A stretch of DNA of 64,000 nucleotides, taken from positions 1-64,000 of the forward strand of contig CAKZOD010000073.1 in NCBI GenBank assembly GCA_937136055.1, given 5' to 3'. Shown here in pieces: positions 56,306-64,000 of the stretch. Origin of the DNA: an uncultured Oceanospirillaceae bacterium. Lineage in GTDB: Bacteria > Pseudomonadota > Gammaproteobacteria > Pseudomonadales > Balneatricaceae. The position numbers and the translations under genes are program-made. Under the pieces are notes generated by a model that saw only the letters and a list, made by a program, of their open reading frames with translations, was not told where the DNA came from and made no database searches. How positions within the stretch are numbered: position 1 is the stretch's first letter; the number at the start of each line of letters is the position of its first letter.

Positions 56306-58231
56306 ATGATGAGTATCTTCGAGCGCTACCAAGCACGTTTTTTATCAACGACCCAAGAAGAAATGTCTCTGCATGAATATCTACAATTATGCCGAGACTC
56401 CCCAGATAGCTACGCTAGTGCAGCAGAGCGCCTTCTCAAAGCAATTGGCGAGCCTGAGTTAGTCGATACTGCGCAAGATCCTGTGCTCAGTCGCATTTTT
56501 TCTAATAAAGTCATTAAACGCTACCCCACCTTTGATCAGTTTTATGGCGCAGAAGATGCAATTGAGAATATTGTTTCTTACTTCAAGCATGCTGCACAAG
56601 GCTTAGAAGAGCGAAAACAAATCCTTTACTTACTCGGACCAGTAGGTGGTGGCAAATCTTCTATTGCTGAAAAAATCAAAGATTTAATGGAAAATATTCC
56701 TTTTTATGCAATCAAAGGGTCACCAGTTTATGAGTCTCCCCTCGGCCTTTTCGACCCGGAGGAAGATGCCGAAATCTTAATGAAAGAGTACGGTATTGCA
56801 AAACGTTATTTAAAAGGAATTATCTCTCCTTGGGCATCCAAACGATTAAACGAATACTCCGGTGACATTGAAAAGTTTAGAGTGGTCAAACTTTACCCTT
56901 CCATACTCAATCAAGTTGCGATTGCCAAAACAGAGCCTGGAGATGAGAACAACCAAGACATTTCAAGCCTTGTAGGTAAAGTCGATATCCGAAAGCTAGA
57001 AGAATACCCTCAACAAGATCCAGACGCCTATAGCTTTTCAGGTGCATTGTGCAGAGCAAACCAAGGTTTGATGGAATTTGTCGAGATGTTCAAAGCACCG
57101 ATAAAAGTGCTCCACCCCCTTTTAACAGCCACTCAAGAAGGTAACTATAACAGTACTGAGGGCATGGGCTCGATTCCCTTCAACGGTATTATTCTTGCTC
57201 ACTCCAATGAATCAGAATGGCAGTCGTTTAAAAACAACAAAACCAATGAAGCATTCATCGACCGCGTTAACATTGTCAAAGTCCCTTATTGCCTGCGTAT
57301 TTCAGAGGAAGTGAAAATTTATCAAAAGCTACTACAAGACAGCTCCCTCTCACAAGCGCCCTGCGCCCCCGATACCTTGAATATGTTAGCGCAATTTTCA
57401 ATCTTGTCGCGTTTAAAAGAGCCAGAGAATTCCAATGTGTACTCTAAAATGCGCATCTATAATGGCGAGAACTTAAAAGACACAGACCCTAAGGCAAAAC
57501 CTATTCAAGAATATAAAGATTATGCGGGGGTCGATGAAGGCATGAACGGCCTATCTACCCGTTTTGCCTTTAAAATTCTCTCCAAGGTATTTAACTTTGA
57601 CCCATCAGAAATTGCTGCAAACCCTGTGCACCTTATGCATGTACTGGAAAGAGAAATTGAGCAGCAACAGTATTCTAAAGAGCTACAAGATAAATATATT
57701 GGATTTATAAAGGAGTATATTTCTCCAAAATACATCGAGTTACTTGGCAAGGAAATCCAGACTGCCTACTTAGAATCTTATTCCGAGTATGGTCAAAATG
57801 TTTTTGATCGCTATGTAACTTATGCTGATTTCTGGATTCAAGACCAAGAATACAGAGACCCTGAAACCGGCGATATGCTAAACAGGCAAAGTATTAATGA
57901 TGAGCTTGAAAAAATTGAAAAGCCCGCTGGAATCAGCAATCCAAAAGATTTTCGCCACGAAATCGTCAATTTTGTTTTAAGAGCTAGAGCGAATAACGAT
58001 GGTAAAAATCCATCTTGGATGAGCTTTGAGAAAATGCGTTCTGTAATCGAGAAAAAAATGTTCTCCAATACCGAAGATTTGCTCCCTGTTATCTCTTTTA
58101 ACACCAAAGCTTCTTCAGATGAAAACGACAAGCACGCGGAGTTTGTTAAACGAATGATTAAACGCGGCTACACTGAGAAGCAAGTCAGATTGCTTTCAGA
58201 GTGGTATATCCGAGTGAGAAAGTCACAGTAA
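56306..58231 (+). CDS. prkA: PrkA/YeaG-family serine protein kinase
   Basis: A AAA+ ATPase with a C-terminal kinase-like domain, 641 residues, matching E. coli YeaG (644). The P-loop is LYLLGPVGGGKSSIAEKIKD, and IILAHSNESEWQSFKNNKTN and FIDRVNIVKVPYCLRISEEV are typical of the family. The C-terminal part contains the PrkA domain. In E. coli the yeaG-yeaH operon is induced in starvation. Upstream 75-85 bases have no perfect ribosome box; ATG 56306 or 56309 both fit. It leads the prkA-yeaH-spoVR set. Confidence 0.96.
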   Translation: MMSIFERYQARFLSTTQEEMSLHEYLQLCRDSPDSYASAAERLLKAIGEPELVDTAQDPVLSRIFSNKVIKRYPTFDQFYGAEDAIENIVSYFKHAAQGLEERKQILYLLGPVGGGKSSIAEKIKDLMENIPFYAIKGSPVYESPLGLFDPEEDAEILMKEYGIAKRYLKGIISPWASKRLNEYSGDIEKFRVVKLYPSILNQVAIAKTEPGDENNQDISSLVGKVDIRKLEEYPQQDPDAYSFSGALCRANQGLMEFVEMFKAPIKVLHPLLTATQEGNYNSTEGMGSIPFNGIILAHSNESEWQSFKNNKTNEAFIDRVNIVKVPYCLRISEEVKIYQKLLQDSSLSQAPCAPDTLNMLAQFSILSRLKEPENSNVYSKMRIYNGENLKDTDPKAKPIQEYKDYAGVDEGMNGLSTRFAFKILSKVFNFDPSEIAANPVHLMHVLEREIEQQQYSKELQDKYIGFIKEYISPKYIELLGKEIQTAYLESYSEYGQNVFDRYVTYADFWIQDQEYRDPETGDMLNRQSINDELEKIEKPAGISNPKDFRHEIVNFVLRARANNDGKNPSWMSFEKMRSVIEKKMFSNTEDLLPVISFNTKASSDENDKHAEFVKRMIKRGYTEKQVRLLSEWYIRVRKSQ

Positions 58232-58365
58232 TCACAAGCACTTGGCCTCGAGAGCTGCAATCATCAACTCAACTATCGGCTCTGCGTGGCGCGCCTTTCA
58301 AAGCCGCTCAATAATTTATAATTTACACTGCCAGCAAGCTTGGCAAAAACATAGGAAAACGGCAT

Positions 58366-59658
58366 ATGAGTTTTATCATCGACCGTCGCCTAAACAGTAA
58401 AAAGAAGAGCACGGTTAACAGACAGCGCTTTCTCAAACGGTACCGCAAGCAAATTAAAAAGGCGGTAGAAGACTCGATGAAGAAGCGTTCTATCCAAGAT
58501 ATGGATCGCTCAAGTGACATTACTATTGCACGTGATAATACGAGCGAGCCTTCTTTTCAACACGGTAAAGGTGGTACACAAACTCGCGTATACCCAGGGA
58601 ACAAAGAATTTATCACTGGCGATGAATTCGAGCGCCCAGAACAAGGAGGAGGCGGACAGGGGAATGGCGGGGGTGAAGGCAATGCCAGCAACTCAGGGGA
58701 AGGTGAAGATAGCTTTACATTTCAAATAAGCCAAGATGAATTTCTTGATTTTATGTTTGATGGATTAGCATTACCAAACTTAGTCAAAAAACAGCTTAAA
58801 AGTACCAGTAGCTTCGAGATGCATCAAGCGGGATTCACTAATGACAGCTCACCTGACAAACTTCATTTAATACGCTCACTGCGCGCCGCTTACGCAAGAA
58901 GAATTGCCTTAACGGGCTCAAAGAATAATGAACTAGCCACCCTTAAAAAACAGCTTTGGACACTGGAAGAACAACCTGCTGATATAGAAATTGCCTCTAA
59001 AATTGAGCAAATAAGAGATGAAATTAATACCCTTAAACAAAAAAAGAAGTACGTTCCATTTTTAGATACGTTTGATTTGCGCTATCGCAATTACGTTAAA
59101 ACACCTTTACCCTCAACAAAAGCTGTCATTTTATGCATCATGGATGTATCTGGCTCTATGACTCAGTCAATCAAAGAGATGGCCAAACGTTTCTTTACCT
59201 TGTTGTATCTATTCATTCTACGCAACTATAAATCGACAGAAGTGGTCTTTATTCGCCACCACACAAGAGCTGCCGAAGTGGATGAGCAAGAGTTTTTCTA
59301 CTCCAGAGAAACAGGGGGAACTATTGTTTCAAGCGCTTTAGAGCTATCTGCAAAGGTTATTAAAGAGCGTTTCCCCCAAGATCAATATAACGTTTACGTC
59401 GCCCAAGCGTCTGATGGTGACAATTGGGATAACGATTCAGAGCTGTGCAAAAAACTTCTCCAAGAAAGCATTTTGCCTTTTGTTCAATATTTCGCCTATG
59501 TCGAGATTACGTCAGGCGTCCACCAAAATTTATGGCATGAATATACCAAACTACAAAACGCATTCCCCAAAGACTTTGCTATGCAACAGGTGCGCAGTAG
59601 TGCTGATATATACCCTGTGTTTCGAGAACTATTCGCCTCAAAGCCTGCTAAAGAATGA
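58366..59658 (+). CDS. YeaH/YhbH family VWA-domain protein (UPF0229)
   Basis: A 430-residue protein of the UPF0229 family, always found with PrkA. The N-terminal basic region (IIDRRLNSKKKSTVNRQRFL) and glycine-rich patch precede a von Willebrand A-like domain with the MIDAS signature ILCIMDVSGSMTQSI and the later QASDGDNWDND. It probably binds metal and works with the kinase, but its role is not established. It is 135 bases after prkA and overlaps or abuts spoVR at its stop (ATGA). Confidence 0.93.
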   Translation: MSFIIDRRLNSKKKSTVNRQRFLKRYRKQIKKAVEDSMKKRSIQDMDRSSDITIARDNTSEPSFQHGKGGTQTRVYPGNKEFITGDEFERPEQGGGGQGNGGGEGNASNSGEGEDSFTFQISQDEFLDFMFDGLALPNLVKKQLKSTSSFEMHQAGFTNDSSPDKLHLIRSLRAAYARRIALTGSKNNELATLKKQLWTLEEQPADIEIASKIEQIRDEINTLKQKKKYVPFLDTFDLRYRNYVKTPLPSTKAVILCIMDVSGSMTQSIKEMAKRFFTLLYLFILRNYKSTEVVFIRHHTRAAEVDEQEFFYSRETGGTIVSSALELSAKVIKERFPQDQYNVYVAQASDGDNWDNDSELCKKLLQESILPFVQYFAYVEITSGVHQNLWHEYTKLQNAFPKDFAMQQVRSSADIYPVFRELFASKPAKE

Positions 59659-59666
59659 GGGCCGCT

Positions 59667-61178
59667 ATGAAAAAGAAACCACTTTCCAGTAATGCACAAT
59701 GGACCTTTGAGCTCATTGAAACTTATGATCGCGAAATTGCGCGCATCGCCGCTAAATTTAAATTGGATACATACCCCAACCAAATTGAAATTATTAACTC
59801 GGAACAAATGATGGATGCTTACGCCTCTGTCGGTATGCCACTTCACTATAACCATTGGTCATACGGCAAACGCTTCCTTGATACAAGCCAGAACTACGAA
59901 CAAGGCAGAATGGGGCTGGCTTATGAAATAGTGATTAATTCCGATCCCTGCATTGCCTATCTAATGGAAGAAAACACGATGACAATGCAAGCATTGGTTA
60001 TTGCACACGCCTGCTATGGTCACAACTCCTTTTTTAAAGGTAACTACTTATTTAGGACATGGACAGATGCAGCTTCTATAGTTGATTACTTAGTATTTGC
60101 TAAAAACTACATTGCAAAATGTGAGGAGCGCTACGGAATTGACGAAGTCGAATCAATGCTTGATTCCTGCCATAGTTTAATGAACTTGGGAGTTAATCGC
60201 TATATTCGCCCCCCTGCTCTAACTCCTGAGCAAGAAAGTAAAAATATTGCCGAGCGTGAAGAGTACATTCAACAGCATATCAATACACTCTGGACCAGTA
60301 TTCCTAGTAAAGAAACCGAAGTAGAAAATCCTAAAGAGCAAAATTTCCCGTCAGAACCTGAAGAAAACCTACTCTACTTTATCGAGAAAAATGCTCCCTT
60401 GTTAAAACCTTGGCAGCGCGAAATCATCCGTATTGTCAGAAAGATGGCTCAGTACTTTTATCCACAAAAGCAAACACAAGTCATGAACGAAGGCTGGGCT
60501 TGTTTTTGGCATTACACCCTACTTCATGAACTTCATAATGAAGGACTTGTTGATGATGGATTTATGCTCGAATTTTTACAATCCCATACCAGTGTTATCT
60601 ACCAACCGGCGTTTGACAGCCCTTATTTCAATGGCATAAACCCCTACACGCTCGGCTATAATATGATGATGGATATTAAACGTATCTGCACTGAACCCAC
60701 AGAAGAGGACTGCTATTGGTTCCCCGATATAGCAGGCACCCCATGGTTGGATACATTGCATTACGCGATGAAGAACTTTAAAGATGAAAGCTTTATCCAG
60801 CAGTATCTTTCACCGCATTTAATGCGAGAGCTCAAATTATTTTCAATACTCGATAATACGAGCAAACCTACCCTTAAAGTCTCAGCTATTCATAATGGGA
60901 GCGGTTACAAACAACTTAGAGAAAGCTTAGCTAACCAATACAATTTAGGTTATTTAGAACCCAACATCCAAGTTTACAATGTCGCTGTTAAAGGTGATCG
61001 TTCACTCACCTTAAGACATTATATTCATCAAGAGCGTCCTTTGGGAGATTCAGCGAATGACGTCATGGCGCACTTGCATAAATTATGGGGGTTCAACATT
61101 AAGTTAGAATCCGTTACCAGCAGCGGGGAAGTACTAAAACGCTACCAATACCCGATGAAAGCACCTGCCGATTTGTAA
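59667..61178 (+). CDS. SpoVR family protein (YcgB-like)
   Basis: A 503-residue protein of the SpoVR/YcgB family, found beyond spore formers in proteobacteria. Motifs are YPNQIEIINSEQMMDAYASV, ARLxxHxCYGHNSFFKGNYLF in the form ACYGHNSFFKGNYLF, and MNEGWACFWHYTLLHELHNE. His and Glu residues there suggest a metal site. Biochemical function is unknown; in E. coli it is part of the RpoS-linked trio with YeaG and YeaH. The ATG at 59667 has GAGGG just upstream; an ATG at 59655 overlaps the yeaH stop. Confidence 0.94.
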   Translation: MKKKPLSSNAQWTFELIETYDREIARIAAKFKLDTYPNQIEIINSEQMMDAYASVGMPLHYNHWSYGKRFLDTSQNYEQGRMGLAYEIVINSDPCIAYLMEENTMTMQALVIAHACYGHNSFFKGNYLFRTWTDAASIVDYLVFAKNYIAKCEERYGIDEVESMLDSCHSLMNLGVNRYIRPPALTPEQESKNIAEREEYIQQHINTLWTSIPSKETEVENPKEQNFPSEPEENLLYFIEKNAPLLKPWQREIIRIVRKMAQYFYPQKQTQVMNEGWACFWHYTLLHELHNEGLVDDGFMLEFLQSHTSVIYQPAFDSPYFNGINPYTLGYNMMMDIKRICTEPTEEDCYWFPDIAGTPWLDTLHYAMKNFKDESFIQQYLSPHLMRELKLFSILDNTSKPTLKVSAIHNGSGYKQLRESLANQYNLGYLEPNIQVYNVAVKGDRSLTLRHYIHQERPLGDSANDVMAHLHKLWGFNIKLESVTSSGEVLKRYQYPMKAPADL

Positions 61179-61208
61179 AACCATTACTGCAAGGCGGTTC
61201 TAGCTTAT

Positions 61209-61238
61209 GTGTAGGTGTAGGTGTAGGTGTAGGTGTAG
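61209..61238 (+). repeat. Tandem hexamer repeat, GTGTAG x 5
   Basis: Five exact copies of GTGTAG in a row between the spoVR stop and the end of the XRE gene, in non-coding DNA. Such simple repeats vary in copy number by slippage. No coding frame crosses it. Confidence 0.9.
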
Positions 61239-61353
61239 GCATCGACGACGTGAATATAAGGATTGTCGAATTAACTAAGACCATAGTCATTAACTATTGA
61301 AACGGAGACCGCAGAATACTTCACAGTTTTTTAAAGTGCTCTTAAGCAAGATA

Positions 61354-61890
61354 TTATGCAGGGTAATGGATAATGTTGTGAAATATAACGGGGATATTTG
61401 AATTATTACGATAACCATGGGGCTGATCAGCGCGAAACCTCAAAGTATCCCCCGCTAAAAGTTCACACCACTGCTCATCAACCAGCATTTCTAAGGTGCC
61501 TGAAATTACAATAATATCCTCAATCACTCCAAATTGATGCGCATTTGAAAGATGCTCCTTTAAAGGCTCAAGGGTGTGAGCAAACATCTCGCTACGCAGC
61601 AATGGATCAAAAGAAAACAATACACTGAAATCTAATACACCATCGACATTAATGGATGGTTGAGGTGTGCAGTATTGCTCATCTGTATGACGCTCAATTA
61701 ATGCGGTGAGAGGTAACTGCATCCCTTTTGCAATTTTCCATAGTGTTGCCATAGTCGGGCTAGATTCTTGACGCTCTATTTGGCCTAGCATAGCTTTACT
61801 CACACCCGTTTCTAGAGCCGCCTGACTTAAACTCCACTGCCTACTTTTGCGCTGAAGCTTCACATTTTCTGCAATAATGCCTTCTAACAT
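61354..61890 (-). CDS. XRE-family regulator with C-terminal cupin domain
   Basis: A 178-residue transcription factor. Residues about 8-65 form the helix-turn-helix: KSRQWSLSQAALETGVSKAM, then LGQIERQESSPTMATLWKIA. A cupin barrel (about 105-178) has ISGTLEMLVDEQWCELLAGD and LRFRADQPHGYRN, suggesting small-ligand sensing. It is divergent from the BenE-type transporter gene with two palindromes between them, which it probably binds, controlling the transporter and itself. Ligand unknown. Confidence 0.9.
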   Translation of the reverse strand: MLEGIIAENVKLQRKSRQWSLSQAALETGVSKAMLGQIERQESSPTMATLWKIAKGMQLPLTALIERHTDEQYCTPQPSINVDGVLDFSVLFSFDPLLRSEMFAHTLEPLKEHLSNAHQFGVIEDIIVISGTLEMLVDEQWCELLAGDTLRFRADQPHGYRNNSNIPVIFHNIIHYPA

Positions 61891-61954
61891 ATACTCTTCA
61901 CAACTCCTTTCACTGACTGCTAATTAACGCTCTTCAAATCAACACAAACACCAC

Positions 61955-61974
61955 TTGTGCGTTATAACGCACAA
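61955..61974. promoter_or_regulatory. Operator palindrome 1 for the XRE-cupin regulator
   Basis: TTGTGCGTTATAACGCACAA is a perfect 20-bp palindrome. It overlaps a possible -35 (TTGTGC) with -10 TATATT at 61979-61984, 18 bases apart, for the plus-strand transporter gene. It lies between the divergent regulator and transporter genes. Confidence 0.8.
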
Positions 61975-61986
61975 ATGCTATATTCA

Positions 61987-62006
61987 CTGTGCGCTATAAC
62001 GCACAA
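61987..62006. promoter_or_regulatory. Operator palindrome 2 for the XRE-cupin regulator
   Basis: A near-identical copy, CTGTGCGCTATAACGCACAA, centred 32 bp from the first (three helical turns). It sits at or just past the expected start site of the transporter transcript, so binding there should repress it. Confidence 0.8.
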
Positions 62007-62049
62007 TATGACTTATCTCAAGCAATACTACAACAGGAAACGGCCACCA

Positions 62050-63201
62050 ATGAGCTCTTTAAAATTTAGCCATCTATCAGCGGGATTTATCGCAGTACTA
62101 GTAGGCTTCACTAGTAGTGTTGCTATTATATTTCAAGCAGCTGAATCACTAGGTGCTAACCAGGCACAGCTAAATAGCTGGATGCTGGCACTGGGTATTG
62201 GCATGGGCGCAAGCTCTATTATACTATCCCTTAAATTTCGGATGCCCATAATTACAGCGTGGTCAACACCCGGTGCTGCACTATTAGTCACATCATTGGA
62301 AGGTGTGAGCATGTCCGATGCGATTGGCAGCTTTATGTTAAGCGGCGCATTAATTTTGTTATTTGGTATTGCAGGCTGGTTTGAAAAAGTTCAACGCTTG
62401 ATCCCAAGCACCGTCGCTAATGCAATGCTAGCAGGTATATTACTGCAGTTTGGTTTAAGTATTTTTCACTCGATACAAAACCAAACCTTACTGGTTAGCA
62501 TAATGCTCGCAAGCTATTTAGTGGGTAAGCGCTATCTAGGAAATTTCAATATCCCCAGCGTTTTCGCGATTGGTATTATTACTTGCTTACTAACTGGCAT
62601 GTTTAACACTCAACCTATCATTATTACGTTTGCGAGCCCCGTTTGGACGCAACCTAGCATATCTCTTACCACTATAATCAGTGTTGCTATACCCCTTTTT
62701 ATTGTTACGATGACATCACAGAATCTGCCAGGAGCTGCAACACTTAAAGCCGCGGGCTATCAAGCGCCATTATCAGCATCGCTAAAAGTAACAGGCTTGT
62801 GCACTATGTTGCTCGCACCTTTTGGCGGTTTCTCCTTTAACTTAGCAGCTATTACTGCGGCAATTTGCTGTGCCAGAGATGTCGATGAAAACCCTAATAC
62901 ACGCTATCTCGCAGCAATTGCCACAGGTGGCTTTTATATAGTGATAGGATTATTTGGTGCGACCGTCGTCAGCTTATTTTTCATTGCGCCTAAAGCCTTA
63001 GTATCAAGTATTGCAGGCCTTGCATTGCTAACTACCTTAGCAAATAGCTTAAAAGCATCCCTAAGTGACGATTATGAAAAAGAAGCTGCGCTCATCACTT
63101 TTCTCGTCACTGTCTCAGGTATCAGCTTTTTTTCAATCGGCTCTGCTTTTTGGGGGTTATTAATGGGTATGTGCACTTTAGCTATTTCGAAAAAAACATA
63201 G
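62050..63201 (+). CDS. BenE-family transporter (benzoate/H+ symporter type)
   Basis: An inner-membrane transporter of 383 residues from ATG 62050, with about twelve hydrophobic helices, matching the BenE family. Typical stretches are LSAGFIAVLVGFTSSVAII, MPIITAWSTPGAALLVTS, IPSTVANAMLAGILLQFGL and LAPFGGFSFNLAAITAAICC. An upstream in-frame start at 61957 would add 31 unrelated residues and run through the operators, so it is rejected. AGGAAA lies about 10 bases before the ATG. No aromatic-degradation gene is adjacent; substrate is unproven. Confidence 0.92.
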   Translation: MSSLKFSHLSAGFIAVLVGFTSSVAIIFQAAESLGANQAQLNSWMLALGIGMGASSIILSLKFRMPIITAWSTPGAALLVTSLEGVSMSDAIGSFMLSGALILLFGIAGWFEKVQRLIPSTVANAMLAGILLQFGLSIFHSIQNQTLLVSIMLASYLVGKRYLGNFNIPSVFAIGIITCLLTGMFNTQPIIITFASPVWTQPSISLTTIISVAIPLFIVTMTSQNLPGAATLKAAGYQAPLSASLKVTGLCTMLLAPFGGFSFNLAAITAAICCARDVDENPNTRYLAAIATGGFYIVIGLFGATVVSLFFIAPKALVSSIAGLALLTTLANSLKASLSDDYEKEAALITFLVTVSGISFFSIGSAFWGLLMGMCTLAISKKT

Positions 63202-63358
63202 AGCTATCAACAAACAATCTATTAAACATTAGTGAGCTGAATACTACCCACTGCTACATTAATCAATTGTCACTATTTAGATATCTGTCTGGGCGGTATT
63301 CTGTCATTTGAAGAGGTATACTCAATGAAATTTATTTTGTGTATTTAAGAGAGTTTTT

Positions 63359-63685
63359 ATGGATTGCCTATTTTGTAAAATTATTAACAAAGAAATCCCT
63401 GCCACCATTCACTTCGAGGACGATGATATTATTGCCTTTGAAGACATTAATCCAAATGCACCTGTTCATTTGCTTATTATCCCCAAAAAGCACATTAGCA
63501 CGTTAAACGATGCAACCGATGAAGACACTTTGCTTATTGGAAAGATGGTACGTACTGCAAGCCAGTTAGCAGAAAAGCTGGGGATTGCTCAAAGCGGCTA
63601 CAAAACTATTTTCAACTGTAATAAAGATGGTGGACAAGTCATTTACCATATCCATTTACACCTTTTAGGCGGTAAAAAATTGTAA
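63359..63685 (+). CDS. hinT: HIT-family (HinT-like) purine nucleoside phosphoramidase
   Basis: A 108-residue nucleotide hydrolase. The start CLFCKIINKEIPATIHFEDD and the active-site triad HIHLHLLGGKK near the end are diagnostic; GYKTIFNCNKDGGQVIYH precedes it as in HinT. It removes AMP from phosphoramidate or acyl-adenylate substrates. A single zinc-type CxxC (CLFC) is present, where many HinT lack it. It reads alone, 157 bases after the transporter. Confidence 0.93.
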   Translation: MDCLFCKIINKEIPATIHFEDDDIIAFEDINPNAPVHLLIIPKKHISTLNDATDEDTLLIGKMVRTASQLAEKLGIAQSGYKTIFNCNKDGGQVIYHIHLHLLGGKKL

Positions 63686-63697
63686 TTGTATTTCTTG

Positions 63698-63731
63698 TAT
63701 CAATGCGTAATTCAAAATTTATGCATTGATA
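63698..63731 (+). terminator. Hairpin after hinT
   Basis: TATCAATGCGTAA (63698-63710) pairs with TTATGCATTGATA (63719-63731) with one G-T wobble, a 13-bp stem with an 8-base loop. No T-run follows, so it may be a weak terminator. Confidence 0.45.
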
Positions 63732-64000
63732 TCCTCCTCTTCGCAACACCAGAGCGCTTTAGCAATTGTTGAGTAATCTTTGTAAATAAAATCGCACTTG
63801 TACTAAATCACGCTGCACAGTTGTTCAAAATACACACAACCCAGTAATCCAAGCTATTTTAAAATGTCTGCAATCACTCTCACTCCTACTGCAAATTCCT
63901 AATTATTACAATAAGTTCAATATTTTATTCATTTTTTTTACTTTTGTTATTAATTTAGCCTGAATGTTTGTTATGATGAGCCGCTATAGGAATTGGTAGT
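63732..64000. other. Intergenic tail of the window
   Basis: About 270 AT-rich bases with no supported frame. TGTTATGAT near 63970 resembles an extended -10 element, so a plus-strand gene may start just beyond the window. Nothing else is seen. Confidence 0.4.

Noticed and set aside
61957..62049. 31-residue N-terminal extension of the BenE-type transporter
   Set aside because: It would be encoded across the two operator palindromes and has no similarity to the family.

Overview
The window is a gene-dense stretch of bacterial chromosome, AT-rich by eye (around 40% G+C), with about 60 protein genes and no recognisable rRNA, tRNA, CRISPR array, insertion sequence or prophage. Gene content and order point to a gammaproteobacterium, most likely a marine member of the Oceanospirillales/Pseudomonadales side. 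Several blocks seen together in Pseudomonas-type genomes are present: yccA-tusDCBE, serS-crcB-rarA-lolA-ftsK, clpA-clpS with divergent cspD, glnS with divergent ppiB-lpxH, dnaX-ybaB-recR, rnd-ycgL-ycgN and prkA-yeaH-spoVR. The genus cannot be fixed from sequence alone.

Layout. 1-5.6 kb: the first codons of an unknown minus-strand gene, nfuA (Fe-S carrier), a CPA2-type antiporter, a DUF2835 protein, mtnN, truC and a Bax-inhibitor-1 family membrane protein. 5.6-7.1 kb: the tRNA 2-thiouridine sulfur relay tusDCBE. 7.1-10.1 kb: a tartronate-semialdehyde-reductase-like gene, a hydroxypyruvate-isomerase-like gene and a cheW gene in a row, facing a FadR-type GntR regulator. 10.2-16.8 kb: a TlpA-like thioredoxin whose reading frame is cut by an in-frame TAG, glnS, ppiB, lpxH, a lipoprotein, a very short protein joining an adhesin retention module to a type I secretion tail, and serS. 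17-25.7 kb: crcB, rarA, lolA, ftsK, clpA, clpS and cspD.

25.7-31.8 kb holds a LoiP-like lipoprotein protease, two unrecognised small proteins, an HDOD protein, a voltage-gated cation channel with an unusual filter, a FrnE-like DsbA protein, an HD-domain protein, a chorismate mutase and a glutathione transferase. 31.9-38.6 kb: an FMN-binding oxidase-like protein, dapA, amt, a fungal-type NAD saccharopine dehydrogenase, a zinc-ribbon-like small protein, an M18 aminopeptidase and an FKBP lipoprotein. 38.9-44 kb: prc, a membrane-anchored coiled-coil protein and rpsA. 44-52.7 kb: ycgN, ycgL, rnd, recR, ybaB, dnaX, then a lambda-P-like helicase-loader gene overlapping a DnaT-like gene, a CBS-domain protein and a PqiA-like membrane protein. 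52.8-55.7 kb: two proteins with similar NTF2-like C-terminal domains, one an L,D-transpeptidase. 56.3-61.2 kb: prkA-yeaH-spoVR. 61.2-63.7 kb: a hexamer repeat, an XRE-cupin regulator divergent from a BenE-type transporter with two palindromic operators between them, and a HIT-family hydrolase.

The points I rate most interesting are the DnaT-like/lambda-P-like pair next to dnaX (a candidate domesticated phage helicase-loading system), the 212-residue mini-adhesin, the TFEDWTD channel filter, and the paired palindromes upstream of the BenE gene.
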